DNA of 64,000 bases from Argentina anserina. Its lineage: Eukaryota; Streptophyta; Magnoliopsida; Rosales; Rosaceae. Of the stretch, positions 12,384 through 25,696 are shown piece after piece. Location: NCBI RefSeq assembly GCF_933775445.1, contig NC_065874.1:4793001-4857000 (forward strand), given 5' to 3'. The notes under the pieces were generated by a model, which did no database searches, had not been told where the DNA came from, and saw only the letters and a program-made list of their open reading frames with translations. Numbering within the stretch: position 1 is the first letter of the stretch; each line of letters opens with the position of its first letter. A program made the position numbers and the translations under genes.

Positions 12384-13945
12384 TGGGACGCGCGAGCATC
12401 ACACAATTAACCCTGTAAAATGTCATCGTTAGTATAGAATAAGCAGGGATCGTTCATTCCGGGAAATTGAAGGGAACTCTAAACTTTTAGTGTTAACAAA
12501 TAATGGGGGGTTTGAGATTGATTATTAACTACTAAAAAAAACCTAAATTACTATTTACATGATCGACTTCTTTTTACCAAACTAAACTAAATTAACCAAT
12601 GCACCACATAATTACAAGTTTGGTTCTATCATGCCTTCTAATTCATCTGATTACATACTTTTAGACACTAATACAATTAGAGCCTTAGAGGAACATCTAA
12701 TCATGCAAGATTTCTATTGACGTTTAGGTTGACTTAGGGCCTCACCTAAATTGGATGCAATCAAGTTTAACAACACTTAGGGTAGAAATCAAACAAGATT
12801 ATATTTAAGCACAAAATATTTGTTGGAGACATGCTTCACGGTGGCGTCACTCACCATGGGGTACATGTAAATTTACAGAATTTCCTACTTTAATTAACAC
12901 AAACCGAACCTACTTAGGGTATAATTCGATTTGTGTCAATATGGATGATGAAGATATCACTCAAATACAATCTTAGACACTGCATTCAAGCACTAAATTC
13001 GTATGCACATATCTAAAAATTATCTAAGAGTAAGTAAACGAAGAGTAGAACACAACAATATAAATACAAACTTCAATAATTATAAGAACATAGATTCAAC
13101 ATAGTCTCAAAATCATATCAAATACAATCTGAAAATTCTGAAACAAATACAAAACTAATACTTCCACATAAACAACAACCTACAATCTTCATACACAAAG
13201 AATTGTAGATTAACACAAATAAACAAAGCCATGGAGATGAGTTGTGAGAATAACACGTTGTAGGAACCTTAGAGGTACGGTTGCAATATGTGAAACTCGG
13301 TGGAGATGATGATGGTTTTGGCGTGGACGACTTGGCTGATTTGTGAGGGAAGTTTATGGTGGTGTTTTGGTTGAGTTTCAACTCTTGAATACTAAGGAGA
13401 AGTGATAATTTTTCTTTGTGAATGATGTGCTATTTATAGAAAAGTTTTAGCTCCTTGAATATTATAGCTTGGAATCTTTTTCTCCTTAATTTCTTTAACT
13501 TATTTTTGTCATTGGTAGGTGCAATCTCTTTTGATCAATTCCTTTTTTTACTTCTTAAATTTGGTTATCTTATTCTTTCTCTATTGCATTTTCTCTATTT
13601 ATTTACTTAATTTCTCCTTTATCTATTCTTTTTTATTTCTCTCTTTTTCTTTCACTTATTTTTGTCATTGGTGGGTGCAATCTCCTTTAATAAATTCTTT
13701 TTTTTTCTCCTTTTTATGTGTCTACTTCTTTCTCCCTCGCATTATCTCATTTTATTTACTTAATCCCTCCATTATCTCTTGCTTTTCATTTCTCTCTTTT
13801 TCTGTCACTTATTTTTGTCATTGGTGGTGCAATCTCCTTTGATTAATTCATTCTATTCTCCTTTTTTGATGTCTCATTTTTTATTTATTTTCCTCCTGTG
13901 CTTTGAATTTTACTCAATTTTTTCCTTCATTGTAGCTACACAATC
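12384..13945. mobile_element. Retroelement-derived non-coding insert
   Basis: The copia sequence that is continuous in the second copy (55590-55670) is interrupted here for about 2.65 kb. The first 1.56 kb, from GATGGGACGCGCGAGC on, has no convincing coding region and looks like retroelement leader or LTR sequence, but the family cannot be named. It ends in a pyrimidine-rich tandem repeat. A target duplication was not found. Confidence 0.4.
13497..13900. repeat. Pyrimidine-rich ~150 bp tandem repeat, about 2.5-3 copies
   Basis: Three copies of TTATTTTTGTCATTGGTGG followed by GTGCAATCTC begin near 13500, 13657 and 13807, each followed by a long T- and C-rich tract. Unit spacing is about 150-157 bases. 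The long open frames here come from the absence of stop codons in T/C-rich sequence. Confidence 0.8.
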
Positions 13946-15040
13946 TACTTTACTGTTCACAAAACATTGTTTATGCCACAAAACATTGTTTATGCTTTAC
14001 TGTTCACAGAACACTGCTCATGCGCCGCCCGTTTTCCGACCACTACCAATGACCACCAAATGTTTCCACCACAATCTAAATGACATTCCTAACAACTTTC
14101 TATTTCACCACAAAGTCCAATTATGAGCCTAAACACTTCAATTTAACAAAAACCGAAAAGCCCCAATTTAAAACCTATGATTTCTTTTCTTCGATTCTCC
14201 TAGCACACAATGATTTGGGTTAAATATTTTGGAGGGTTTAGTGGCCTGAGTTTTTGATCCGACGAGGTGAAGTTTGGCGAATTGTGCACTTTCGGGGGAA
14301 CTTCCGGGCTTCACCGCTTCCAAACGGCGACGAGATAGCGGGTGACGTTGCCACCATTCGACAAGGGACACATCAACCTTTCAAACGGGACTGGTGCGCC
14401 GCTCTATGGTGGCCGGACGACAGAGATCCGGCGGCCCAAAGTCGGCCGCTCGAGAAAAGAAAAATATGGGTTTTTACGGGTGAACAGTACCCATGAACAA
14501 TACCGATCCGAATTTCTGACTTTCTTCCACTTTTTCTCTTTAATTCTCCTATTTATACTATTTTCTAAAAATGTCCAAATACCATTTGATTCGTAACTTC
14601 TTTTATACGAACTTTGATTTACGCGTGCCACTTGTCCACAAATTCGTATTGACGAACTATACCACTTTCATGAATGAAGTTTTCTGAGATTCCTAACGGA
14701 TCAAAAGTCAACTCTTGACCTGTTACGGTAACGTTTCTGTATATAAATAGATCGAACACTTTCGTTTTCTCCCTCATATTATATAATCGGATCACCACCA
14801 ATTTAAATATCTCCGAATAATATTTAGAACATAATTATAAATTTACGGGATATTACATTCCACCCTCCTTAAAGAAATTTCGTCCCGAAATTTAAGCATA
14901 CTACTCAGCCACTAATTCTTAACTTCTTCCCAAAACTTCGATTCACATTCCCCAACAATTTTCCTCTTTATGATATCTCCACGAGGCGATCACATCTCAC
15001 TTTTCTTCTATCATGGTGTAACTTTTTCTTCTTCCAAGAT
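13946..15040 (-). mobile_element. Gypsy remnant: partial 3' LTR plus interior end
   Basis: From about 13946 to 14857 the sequence matches the right-hand part of the solo LTR at 52250-53170, including AACCGAAAAGCCCCAATTT and GTGCGCCGCTCTATGGTGG. It ends TATTACA at 14857. Immediately after, TTCCACCCTCCTTAAAG is the complement of a gypsy polypurine tract (GGAGGGTGGAA), followed by about 170 bases of interior end. The rest of the element is gone. It interrupts the copia element that resumes near 15041. Confidence 0.75.
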
Positions 15041-16170
15041 AAAATTCAACATCAAATAACCCGTCATTATACGGTCGTGGATGAGCAATTTGACACATAA
15101 AATATGTGGATGATAAACCGTTAACATAATCGGTTAACATAATCCGTTAACAAACATGCATATTGTTAGATTTGAAACACTAACATGCAAACTATTACAA
15201 ATGTAACGTCAATGATGGTGGTATAGATGGATACCGTAAAACAAGACTCGCTACAAGCCATAGCTTATCGTTCCATAAAAACACTTTTGGTTTATCGTGG
15301 GAAGCATGAGACCGATCAATATATATGGATCTGAATATATAGATTCCAGTTGAACTATGAATACATCATTAACCAATACTGAACCTCTGTTTTACACCTC
15401 TTTCACAATGCGTTTGTGGGTGATACACGTGGCATAAGTATTACCTTTAAGTAGCGTATCGTCTTCACTAATTTCATGGTTCCGTTATTCATCAACGTAG
15501 ACAATTACAATGACAAAAACCATTTCATAGATTCAATTGCTCTCTTGATGCAAAAAAAAAAAATGTGACTGGAACCATAATGCCATAAGGCATATAAACT
15601 TAAGCACTAAACCACTCTTTGATTCTTTTGTGATCATCTAGTCATCATAGTCACAATGGATTAAAACTAAATCCATTAATAGCTTTCATTTAGCTATGCA
15701 CTCAACGTTTCAAAATGGCCGTTTAATGTTTAACTAAATCCATTAATAGCTTTCATCAAGAATATAGAGATAAGTAGTCTTAGGTCAAGACATATAAATA
15801 TCACAATATAAAGCTCCGCAAGTGTAATAAAATAGCCCAAAATGGCTGTTTAACGTTACTGAAGGGTTTTAGACCCTCAAATGTCATTCACGAGTGATTT
15901 TGACATGCAAATACCATGCATATACACCATAGATCCAAATACAAGGATCGGTGTTGCCTAGGTATACCCAAAAGGGTTGTGGGCGTAAAACAAATACAGC
16001 AAAAAAAGGCTAAGAGTTCGTGAGGAGGCCGTGCGGGGGAGGTTGCGGAGGCCATGCGGGGGGGGGGGGGGGGGGGGGCGTGTAGGAGTTGCGGGGGGCC
16101 TGCATGGGGATTGCAGGACTCCTCACAGGGGGGGGGACTGCAGGGGGCCTCGCAGGGCCTGTTTGATGCC
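15041..16170 (-). mobile_element. Decayed copia interior, continued (copy A)
   Basis: This matches 55670-57345 almost throughout, including the CAAATAACCCGTCATTAT and GATCATCTAG stretches. Relative to that copy it lacks about 680 bases (56013-56695 there), through deletion here or insertion there. No reading frame of useful length survives. Confidence 0.6.
16020..16162. repeat. G-rich tract with a 21-G run
   Basis: Short units such as GCCATGCGGGG and CTGCAGGGGG are repeated around an uninterrupted run of 21 G at 16058-16078. The paralogous position at 57300-57348 is also a G-rich tract with a shorter run. The glycine-rich open frames across it are an artefact of the G run. The tract could form G-quadruplexes, and its exact length is probably unreliable in assembly. 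Confidence 0.85.
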
Positions 16171-18049
16171 ATTAAGGGTAAAACCGGGCAGTGGACGAAA
16201 CATCTTAGCGATACTGTTAAGGCCATAGCTTGCGAACCTGTTATAGTTTTCCACTCCCCTAATCTTGTTCAAGCATTAGTTCAATTCGAACTTTGTGAAA
16301 AACATCACCATATTTAAAATTGGTGGAATATAGAGTGCATTACATGACGTGTAACACTACAAATCAGCACCAAAACAAGGTGGAAACATGTCATAATAAG
16401 ACATCAATCAAGGCTTCTTCATGCCAATGAGGCAAAAATATGCTACAACAAGCATTGTCGATTCGAAATAAAGCCGAGAGGAAATGCTCATGGCTCGGAG
16501 TCCTTCTACGATTTGCAATGCTAGGTTGTAAAGTTTTGATCAAAATCAACTAGATGATGACCTAATCTGCCAAACATTATGGAGAACCGAAACAGATGTA
16601 TAATAAAAACATCAAAGATCATATAAGTGTGCATTGCGCCACACAAAGATCGTGTAAGCCTGACTTATGCCACAATTAAAACTGTGGGCTTATGTGGGTA
16701 GTGAGAGGTAGTATGTAATACGTTACATTGCATTAACATATTTCTTTTGGTAATGAAACCATAAATGCATCGAGACATTCTCGTATGTTCGTTTACTTGA
16801 ACTACATGAGAATTTTATAGCCAATAATTGGATTGAGATCTTGACCATAAACCAATTGAAAAATATATTGACTAAGTAACATTAGTCACATTAAACTTGG
16901 AAAAATACACGGATTTATATTTTCATTCAGACTATTAATTGAAGCATTTATGTTTCATTATTTTTTTTTAAAACTGCAATGTATTATTTCTTTAAATATC
17001 CGTAATAGTGAGAAGATATTCTCATGTTCTTCCATATAATGAGTGTTTTGTTTCAAAACTTCTCATATCTCGCTCTTGTATAATCACATCCAACATGAAA
17101 ATATCAAATTTCAGGCGCATGTAGTGGTTAGAATAGAGAAGATTCATTATGTATCAAAATCCGATACAACTTGTAAGTACTGAATTGTAGGTTAAGTCCC
17201 AAAGTATGGTAACTCAATTCAATAAATCATAACAAATTCCGTCACAATGGTATAATTGATAATTTCAGTCACAAACTGGTGGTATAAACGATAATTTACG
17301 TCGCAAACCAATGTTTCTCCCATTTTTTTTCAAACTTGTAGCTCCATACAACGTCTACAGATGGTAACAACGGCACTCCCAGCCAATTCTAAAACTTGGT
17401 ACCAGGGGAATCATATACCTATATACCACCCAAAAAGCAAAAAAATCGGGTTGAAAAGGAAATGGAGGTTGAAAGTCCTCGATAAAAGACAAAATTCAGA
17501 GAAATTTAAATTTGCATGAAAGCACCAACGTTAATTAAAACATACTTGGTTGTCTACTAAATAAACAACGTAATAGTTGTTCTTGCTTTATTCCACGGTC
17601 ATGCTTGAATCTAAAATATACGCCGCGAAGTAACTCTCATCTTTCAATTTTGTATCGTCGTGTAATTTATTTCACGAAAACAAAAACATATGGTTAGTTA
17701 AATTTACCATATATAAAATCAGTAAATGAAAATCAAATTACTGAAGAAAATAACATGTTTTACCCGTGAAGGCAAAACTATTTTTTACCTGGGATAAATT
17801 ACCATGCCATTTTTTTTACCAATTTACCGAGAGATAAGATTCTCTCTTTGTCGTTGTTTAATTGGAGAATACAGACTGGGTCGGATCTGTGAATCCGGGT
17901 TGCGCTCTCAGTTGCATAACAAACGGCGGAGCAGTGCTCTGGGTAGCCAGAGGTAACAGGTGCAGTGGTTAGGCGTGCCAACAATTGAGAAGCGCTTAAC
18001 CGTAAAAGTTCCTCCTCCTAAGGAGATTTTTACATTTTTGGCAAAGATA
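16171..18049. other. No gene recognised
   Basis: AT-rich sequence with only short unrelated open frames on both strands. The first part (to about 17000) may continue the copia interior, but the second copy of the block does not extend this far, so there is no comparison to support it. Confidence 0.4.
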
Positions 18050-19900
18050 CTCATCGATATCTCATGGTTTCACATTCCAATTCCTATGGCAGACCTTTTA
18101 GCATTTGTTAGGTTAATATTAACCTAGTAATGCTTGCCTTATTCTTATTATTTTGCTTTATCTTTTTGTATATTTATTTATTTCTTATTACGTTTCCTAC
18201 TCATACTAGACAAATGTGAAAATGATCGGAAACACGTCAACACGAGTGGATTTAGCACACAATTTGAATTCGGGTGAAAGTTTCAAACCAAAAAGAGCAA
18301 ATGTGGAGATTTCACAAGAAGACAAAAGTTAATGACGGAAAATGCTGGTCAAACTCCGGCAATGAGAAGATGGTTGCCGGAAAATGGTGCTGGCTGAAGT
18401 CCATAAGTCAATGGAGCATTGATTGTGGATTTAAATTTAAATTCAAATTTAAAATTAGAAGACAAATGAATGAAACTATTTCAAAAAAAAGATCCACAAT
18501 TTGTGCTTTCACCTTTGTCCATCATATCTAGTTATTCGTCCGCTTACATCTCCACCATTCATTTGTGATCCTAAGGCCTTTGAATACCCTCATTCTTTCC
18601 AAATTCGTGCAACCTCTTTTACCACACTAAAACTCTATCAAAAATTCATCTTTTGCATAGTTTTAGCTTAGTTTCTTAGTTTTAGTTCATAAGTATCAAG
18701 TTTGTGTAGAGATAGGGGTGTAGCATCTTGGGTTAGTAACCAAAACCTAAGATTCTACACCTCTTGATCAATCACAATTGTGGTAGATTCATGAAGCCTT
18801 GTTCTTAATCTTCTTCTTGTGTATGTAGATTTGTATAGTGTTTTGGGTTTGAGAAAACCAAAAATACTATACTTTGATGCTTCACATTCTCTTTGTTTAC
18901 ATCTAGGAAGCTCATGAGTATTGTGGTTCTTCCTCACACACTCTTTGTTTTCATGATGTATAACTCTATGATAGTTTTTATGTATTTTATCTATGTATTG
19001 TGAGTAGTGGAGTTGAGGTTAGGCCAGCTTTACCCACACTTGTGCAACAATGTATTTTCTCCATTTAATTTCTTATTGATGCATGTTTGAATCTATTGGC
19101 TTTTATACTTAATGCTACTAAATATGTTCACTAACTTTGTCACCTAGAGAGCATGTTTAGTAAACTAATGAACGGGAAACTTGAAATTGACAACTTCTTG
19201 AATCCATAGCATGAGTAGCCCTTAGGTGGTGGTTTAGTGTTTCTTACGGGAAATATTAAGTTGCTTGGATTTCTTACTTTGAACTTAATGCTTGTGCCAG
19301 GAGTGTAATTACTCTAGGGGGGTGTTATGCTTGTGGTATATAGACCACTTGTATTATACGGTAATATAATCGGGACTAAGGTTGTTTGGTTTAACTTGCC
19401 TCCAAAAGACTTTTGATGCAGGACAAAAGACTTTTACTTTACCTTAGTTTTGTTAAAATAAGCTTAACAATCATTTTACTACCATCCATTGTAAATATTA
19501 CCAATTGATGGTGTTGGCTTCTAAAGGGCTTACACCACTAAATTGTAAAAAGGTAGATTTGCATGTGTTTTCTAGATTTTATTCGCAGTAATCTAGTACT
19601 TTTCCCCTAGATTTTGTAAAAAGAGCTTACTCAATCCCTTGGGTACGATACTCTTACTTTTCTCCTATATACTAAAACTTGACCTCCTAATTTTGGGAGT
19701 AGGTAGCTTTACACAAATACACATAATAATACTTACGTGATGCAACCAACAAGTTTTTGAACTACCTCACACTTAGACTTTGCTTGTCCTCAAGCAAAAC
19801 AAAAACTAAAGTAACACAACCAAACTAAATGGGCCACTTGCTTCTATCTTGAATTCAACTAATTTCCTTTAAAGAACCATGATATCAATTGACCATGATT
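18050..19900 (+). mobile_element. Possible LTR-retroelement leader sequence
   Basis: No coding domain is present. Near 19625 the phrase CTCAATCCCTTGGGTACGAT and near 19780 CTTGCTTGTCCTCAAGCA are of the kind often found around the 5' LTR ends and leaders of large plant gypsy elements. An AT palindromic stretch (TTTAAATTTAAATTCAAATT, near 18430) is also present. The assignment is tentative and no LTR boundaries were found. Confidence 0.3.
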
Positions 19901-20825
19901 AGAAACTAAATTTTCGAAATGCAAGGCTAATAAATGGATTTGGAATGTCATGCTCAAGAAAATATATATATGCGTATGCCATGTGTGTCATGCTCTTTTA
20001 TTCAGGAAAAGAAAAAGAAAAAATATGGAAAATATCTCCTCTTTCACTCAATGTTTTCAGATGCAACGTCGAGGCGTCGTCGGTGCGCGCCTTCTGGCGG
20101 AGCGAAGGAGAAAAGCCCCGCAGGTTCAAACCCAGACGAGGCGATGGAAAGGCAACCACCGGAGCGAGCGACGGAGCAGAGGAGAAGGGGAGCAACGCGA
20201 AGCGACTTCAATCTCCGGTCCAGTAGCTACCCAGGTCGGTTCGGGTTCATTCAAAGACACCAGAGAGTGCTCCGGCCGTCGTCAGTTTATTTGGGTTCCG
20301 ACCGTCTTCTTGATTGTAAAGACACCAGTGCTCCGGCCGGGGACATCGCACCGTCGCAGGACTTCTTCTGGCTCGAAGAGACGAAGAGTCAAAGACGATG
20401 CAAAATATATATATATATTTTTTTCTCTGGGCCAAAATGACGTTGTTTTGGCACCCTCTCATTTAACCAAAACGTTCCGTTTTGAATAGTTTCAAATGAC
20501 AAAAACCCTCTCCTTATCAATTATACATCAACCTAGCCTATAATCTTCTTATTTCTCTCTCTGCCTTCCTCATTCTCTCTGCTCTCTACCTCCGTGCCTC
20601 CCTCTCCCTGTCCAATGAAGACCAAATTTTTTGCGACCTATAATTTGCCTATTTGAAACTTGAAGATTTATTTTTCTTTGAGGTTAGTCAACTTTAATCA
20701 TTTTTTATAATTGATTTGATTTTTGCATATATTTGTTTGCTTTTAGTTGAGTACATACCATAAAATTGATTAATAGTTTCTGAGCATTTGTTGTATGTGT
20801 TTGTTGGTGTTGATGGATATTAGTC
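19901..20825. other. GC-rich then AT-rich region upstream of the hAT transposase
   Basis: Three overlapping plus-strand open frames at 19934-20490 come from one GC-rich patch. None matches a family I recognise, and the frames overlap each other, so I do not call a gene. The stretch 20500-20640 is C/T-rich like a transcript leader and may be the leader of the hAT transposase that starts at 20826. Element ends could not be found. Confidence 0.35.
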
Positions 20826-23459
20826 ATGAGTGAGAAAAGGTTAGATGGAAGAGATAAAGCATGGAAATTTACAAAAAAGATGGAAGGGGAGAAATATTAG
20901 ATGTGTTTTCTGTAATCAAGTATGCAGTGGCACTATTTCTAGACCTAAGCCTCATTTAGCAGGTTTTTCGGGTGGTATGAAAGCTTGTAATAAAATCCCT
21001 TCTGATGTGAAGAATGAGTATCAATTAGCTAATAAGGACTTTAATGATTTGAAATTTAAGAGATGTGTTATGCTCCGTGAGATTGGGGAAGGAATTGGTG
21101 GTGGAAGTGATAGTATAGATTCTCCATTAGAAGAATGTGGGAGTAGTGCTACTCAACCAAAAGTCAAATGACTTGATAGTTTTGTGTCTTCTCAACCTAG
21201 GCAAACCGTATTGAATGAAGCTTACAAAAAAGAGTTAAGAAAAGAAGTTTGTCGGATGGTTTGGCGTTTTCTAGGGTGCATCCTTTTAATACGGTTAATG
21301 ATATATTTTGGTTAGCTATGGTAAAGTGAATTGCCAAGTATGGTGTAGGGTTCAAGCCTCCTTCTATGCATGAATTAAGGACTTGGATTCTTAGGAAAGA
21401 AGTTGAAGACATTGATAAGTATTTGTTAGAACATAAGAAAGCTTGAGAGAAGTATGAGCGTTTTATCATGTCAGACGGTTGGACCGATGGAAATGGTAGA
21501 GTACTTCTTAATTTCTTGTGAATAGTCCGGCGGGTACTTTCTTTTTGAAGTCCATTGATGCATCCGGTAGTGTAAAGAATGGTAATTTAATGCTAAAGTA
21601 TTTAGATGAAGTGGTTAGAGAAGTTGGGAAAGAGAATGTAGTTCAAATAATCACCAATAATGCATTAAATTATAAAAATGCGGGTCTTATACTTCAAATA
21701 ATCACCAATAATGCATCAAATTATGCAAAGGAGGTTGAAGTTGTGGTTGACTCCATGTGCGGCACATTGTATTGATCTTATGCTTGAAGATATTAGCAAG
21801 CTAATCATCGTTGAGAAGACCATTGCAAGTGCTAAGAAAGTGTTGAAGTTTCTCTATGGTCACACATTGGTCATTTCTCTTATGAGAGAATTCACAAACA
21901 ACAGTGAGATCATTCGTCCGGCGGTAACTCGCTTTGCAACTTCCTTTCTCACCCTTCAAAGTATCTATAACAAAAAACAACATCTTCAAATGATGTTTAA
22001 CAACATGAAGTGGATTGATGGTCCTTTAGTAAAAAGTCATGAATGCATAGGGACTCGTGCAATTGTTCTATTTGAAAAGAACTTTCAGAGTGATGTTGCA
22101 TTTTGTGTGAAGGGTGTGATGCCATTAGTGTGTGATGTCATTAGTGTGTGTTTTGAGGGAGGTTGATTCGGAGGTAAGACCTGCTATGGGCTACATATAT
22201 GAATTGATGGATGCCGCCAAAGAGAAGATTGCATTTGAATTGAAGAAGAACCCTAGACATTATCAATCAATTTGGAACAAAATTGATGCAAGGTGGACTC
22301 CTCAACTACATCAACCTTTGCATGCTGCCAGATATTTTCTAAACCCTCAACTACATTATGAAGACAACTTCTCAACTGTTTTAGAAGTCAAGAAAGGATT
22401 GCATGAATGCATGGATATAATGATGTCATTTGAGGATCGGCTAAGGGCTGATATCCAATTGGAGATGTTTGATAAATACCTTGGAGAGTTTGGAAGTAAG
22501 ATAGCAATACATTACAGGAAGCTAAGAAGTCCAAGTAATGCCTCATATATTATTCTTTTATAATACAATTGTCTATATTCTATTATTTACAGCTTAAATA
22601 TAATTTATATTTTCAGCGAGTTTGTGAGAGCCTTTTGGAGAGGAAACACCTGATTTGACAAAGTTTGTTATCCGTGTACTTAGCTCTAACATGTAGTGCC
22701 TCTGGATGAGAGAGGGATTTGAGTACCTTTAAGTCGGTAAATAATTGCTGAATCATTACCAATTTATATAATCAGTAGCATATTCATGTCATCTAAATTT
22801 ATTTTTATGTTTGTTTTAGATTCACACTAAGAAAATGAACCGACTTGAGCACAAAAGAGTAAATGCATTGGTTTATGTCAAGTACAACTCTTTACTAAGG
22901 GAAAGAAACATTAGAAGACGAGTGAAGAAGCTTGATCCCATTTTAGTGGAATAAATCGATTCCAATGATAAATGGATATCATAGGTGGAATATCCTATAT
23001 TTCCGGATGATCTCTCTTGGCTTGAAGAAGGTGTGTTTGAGGTGGAAGCTATAAGGAATGTACCGATTGAATGTTATGAACAAAATTTGTCAATTAGAGT
23101 TCCTATATGTGTAGAGCCACTAGATGAGCCAATAATAGATGATGTTCCTTTGTCGGATGATGACATGAGATTTGATGAGTCCTCTTATGCACCTTCTTCT
23201 AAAAGGAAGAATGTTGAAAGCTCAAGTAAGTACTTTCTTACTCATCCTCATGTTATTTAGTTTGTCTAGAATATATGTATCAATCCATATTTATACTAGT
23301 ACGTTTTTGTTTTTAGGTAAAGAAAAATCGAACTCCAAGAAGAAAATGAAAACATTGGATTTATTACTTAGGAATGAAGATGAGATTGAAGACCTTACTT
23401 TACATGCACATGTTGATGTATTGAATATTGATGATTGTAATGATATTCATGTGGTATGA
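20826..23459 (+). pseudogene. hAT-family (BED / DUF659 type) transposase, decayed
   Basis: An intact copy would be a DNA-binding DDE transposase. From the ATG at 20826 the following are recognisable in order: a BED-type finger with CVFCNQVCSG and KPHLAGF, the catalytic-region SDGWTDGNGR (about 21470), the TPCAAHCIDLMLEDI signature (about 21745), IWNKIDARWTPQLHQPLH (about 22290) and the hAT C-terminal dimerisation part with KKMNRLEHKRVNALVY (about 22830) and YPIFPDDLSWLEE (about 22990). Frameshifts separate the start from the finger, and several stops and shifts break the rest, including a TGA after codon 4 of KVK at 21168. A 51-base in-frame direct duplication (21641 and 21692) adds an extra copy of IITNNA. 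C-terminal exons are separated by apparent introns near 22560-22820 and 23224-23316. Terminal inverted repeats were not found. Confidence 0.85.
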
Positions 23460-24470
23460 GTGAATATAACGATGAAGATTGAACAGAAAGATTGAACGCA
23501 TTAAAGTGTAGCTCTTGCATTTAATTTAGTATGACTCTATATATTAATTCTATAATTTGATTAGAACCTTATTTTGGATGAATGCTATGGTTATAATAAT
23601 ATATTGATATATTTTGAAGGATATTCATATTATTTGAAAATGTATTGTATTAAATTAATGTTTGTTGGAAAGACGATCGCCTTAAATCGCATTTACACGC
23701 CGATGCTCTCGTCTTGTGAGGCTTGACCATGTCACCTTCGTTTTCGCATATGAAAACATTGCTTTCACTCCTTACCTTCTTATTCCCTGTGTCTCTAGTC
23801 CGACTGAGTGACCCCCATAAACCAACCATGGTGAACCCCATCACCATTAGCAACCCGATACACACATTACAATCCCTTATATAGAATTATTACCTTTTAG
23901 CCTTTCTTCACCTTTCACTCAATTCCTCCGAAGCTCCGTTCCTCCGTTCGGGACTGTCCCAAATCACCTTAATTAATTCTCAATCCTCATCTTCAATTTC
24001 CTTTAACATAAGATGGATCAGGAGCTGTAATATTTGAAATTAACATTGTTATAATTCTTCAAGCAGCAACGCAAGCGCAAGCAGCAGAATATTTTCTCCC
24101 TATCTCAGGGACAACAAAAGTTCGGCAACCAAAAATATAATTGAGGGAAAAGAAGTATACAAGAATAGAATTATACCCAAGAGGAAGGGAAAGAAACCCT
24201 TATAATTTCTCCTCTCTCATCCATCACAGAGTTAGCTAGTCTATTGTCAGGTAGTGGTAGGTTTCCATTTATCAGTGTTTGAAAATTCTGAGAAATGAAT
24301 GAGATAATAAGAAAATGAAGAAGGAGAAAAGAGGGAGATTCATGACCTTGTGCTACTTTTATGTGTTGAGCTTAAACTTGAGGAATTGCAGATGTGATCG
24401 GAATTGGAGTCGGAAAGAAGAAAGATGAATCAGTGCTCAGGATTAAATTACCCCTGTAATAGAGCCGGAT
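23460..24470. other. Intergenic, no gene recognised
   Basis: It holds short open frames without recognisable domains. The last ~65 bases, from AAGAAAGATGAATCAGTG to GAGCCGGATGTCCCTGC, recur at 58107-58169, again directly before a copy of the P450-upstream block or an element inserted in it. That shared junction suggests the two copies come from one rearranged ancestor. Confidence 0.5.
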
Positions 24471-25112
24471 GTCCCTGCTATTTGATCATAAGAATCTTCT
24501 TAAGTTTTAGCCACCCCACCTTACTTTTAGTCTATCCAACATTTGCTTGCATCACTCTTGGTGTCACTGATCACGACTCAACCAAGGAAATAAAATTGAC
24601 CCTGTGAGAAAATAGTCAACAAATTAAGTATTTTAATGTTCATTTTCTTTCTGCCTATGCATGCATGTACGTATGCAACTATTATTGCTGACTAAATCAT
24701 CGAAAACTATTACTTTTCATCAAATTATTATTGCTGATTCAATCATAAAAAAAAACTATTTATGCTGATTTATACAACCCATAGATTTCATTTTGCGCTG
24801 TGGAGGATATCCCATCAGCTAAGATATAATTCATAGATCGATGTTATATTGATGAATTATAGCTTGATTATTTCTTATGAGTACAAACTTTTATTACTAA
24901 ACATGTTATCAAAAAACTCGTATATATGTTTACTGATGCATGTATCAGAGTAGACGTAGTAACTTAATTTAAGGCCTAAATACAAAGAACACATTTTATA
25001 TTTTCTATATAGAACTAGATAGAAGATCCTTTGGTGTGGTGACAATGACTGCAAGTTTGATTAAATTTTATTTCCTTCCAGCAAACTGGAGGATACACGA
25101 GTGTGTACACAC
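24471..25112. repeat. Duplicated P450-upstream block, copy B (partial)
   Basis: It matches 7026-8455 minus the MITE, and 59140-59795, with landmarks such as CATCACTCTTGGTGTCAC and GACAATGACTGCAAGTTTGA. It ends at ACACGAGTGTGTACACAC, after which the sequence is unrelated. It lies about 600 bases upstream of the intact OMT. Confidence 0.8.
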
Positions 25113-25249
25113 ATGAGTGGCGGCCGAAGGGGGTCGGAGACCGGCTGCGCTAGGGTTAGGTGTGGCTGACGAGGGAAAATAATTCTAGGATTTTAGTATT
25201 TATTTTTCGGGTTCTAGGCCTATGCAATTTAGGACTAGAACTAAGTGCT

Positions 25250-25442
25250 TGATAACGTAAAATAGTATAATGAATTTAAGAGAAATAACTGTAATTTTAT
25301 TAATATATATGAAGTCTTATATATTGACATTAGATTAAAGATCCCGATGAATATGAGATAAAATATTATTTTTAACTAGTTAGACTATATTAATTAAATC
25401 AAGATACACCAATAATATCTAAGAGATAATTCTTCTTCAACA
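25250..25442 (-). mobile_element. Copia solo LTR, diverged, 193 bp
   Basis: It starts TGATAACG, ends CTTCTTCAACA and has almost the same length as the 194-bp LTRs at 9786 and 62955. Aligned stretches include AAGATACACCA and AGAGATAATTC near the end. No matching target duplication is visible, so it is old or truncated. It lies 255 bases upstream of the OMT start codon. Confidence 0.55.
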
Positions 25443-25604
25443 TTATTATCTTATTCTGCAAGACAGCCGGCTGTTAATTTAGAAACTTAAGTAGAGAAAG
25501 TCAGATTGAGGAGGTTGGAAAATTCTTAAATCTTGATAAATTGCCTCTCCACGAGGGTCGCATCTAATCAAGAAAATCAGTTCACAACATATGGTGGTCC
25601 GGCT

Positions 25605-25613
25605 TATATAAGG
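25605..25613 (+). promoter_or_regulatory. TATA box of the OMT gene
   Basis: TATATAAGG lies 84-92 bases upstream of the OMT ATG, which would put transcription start near 25635 and give a leader of roughly 60 bases. Confidence 0.6.
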
Positions 25614-25696
25614 TTAGGAACTGAACTCCTGCATCAAAAGCTAAAACAAGCTTTACCTAGCCAAAATCCTAGAACAACCTTTTCAAGAAAAACAAC

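Noticed and set aside
13519..14126. Phe/Leu/Ser-rich membrane-protein-like ORFs
   Set aside because: They arise from a T/C-rich tandem repeat, which lacks stop codons by composition.
16031..16317. Glycine-rich ORFs
   Set aside because: They are produced by a poly-G run.
18420..18460. AT palindrome as a regulatory site
   Set aside because: It is low-complexity sequence of the kind expected by chance in AT-rich DNA.
19934..20490. Three overlapping ORFs of 93-179 codons
   Set aside because: All three come from the same GC-rich patch in different frames, and none matches a known family or has conserved structure.
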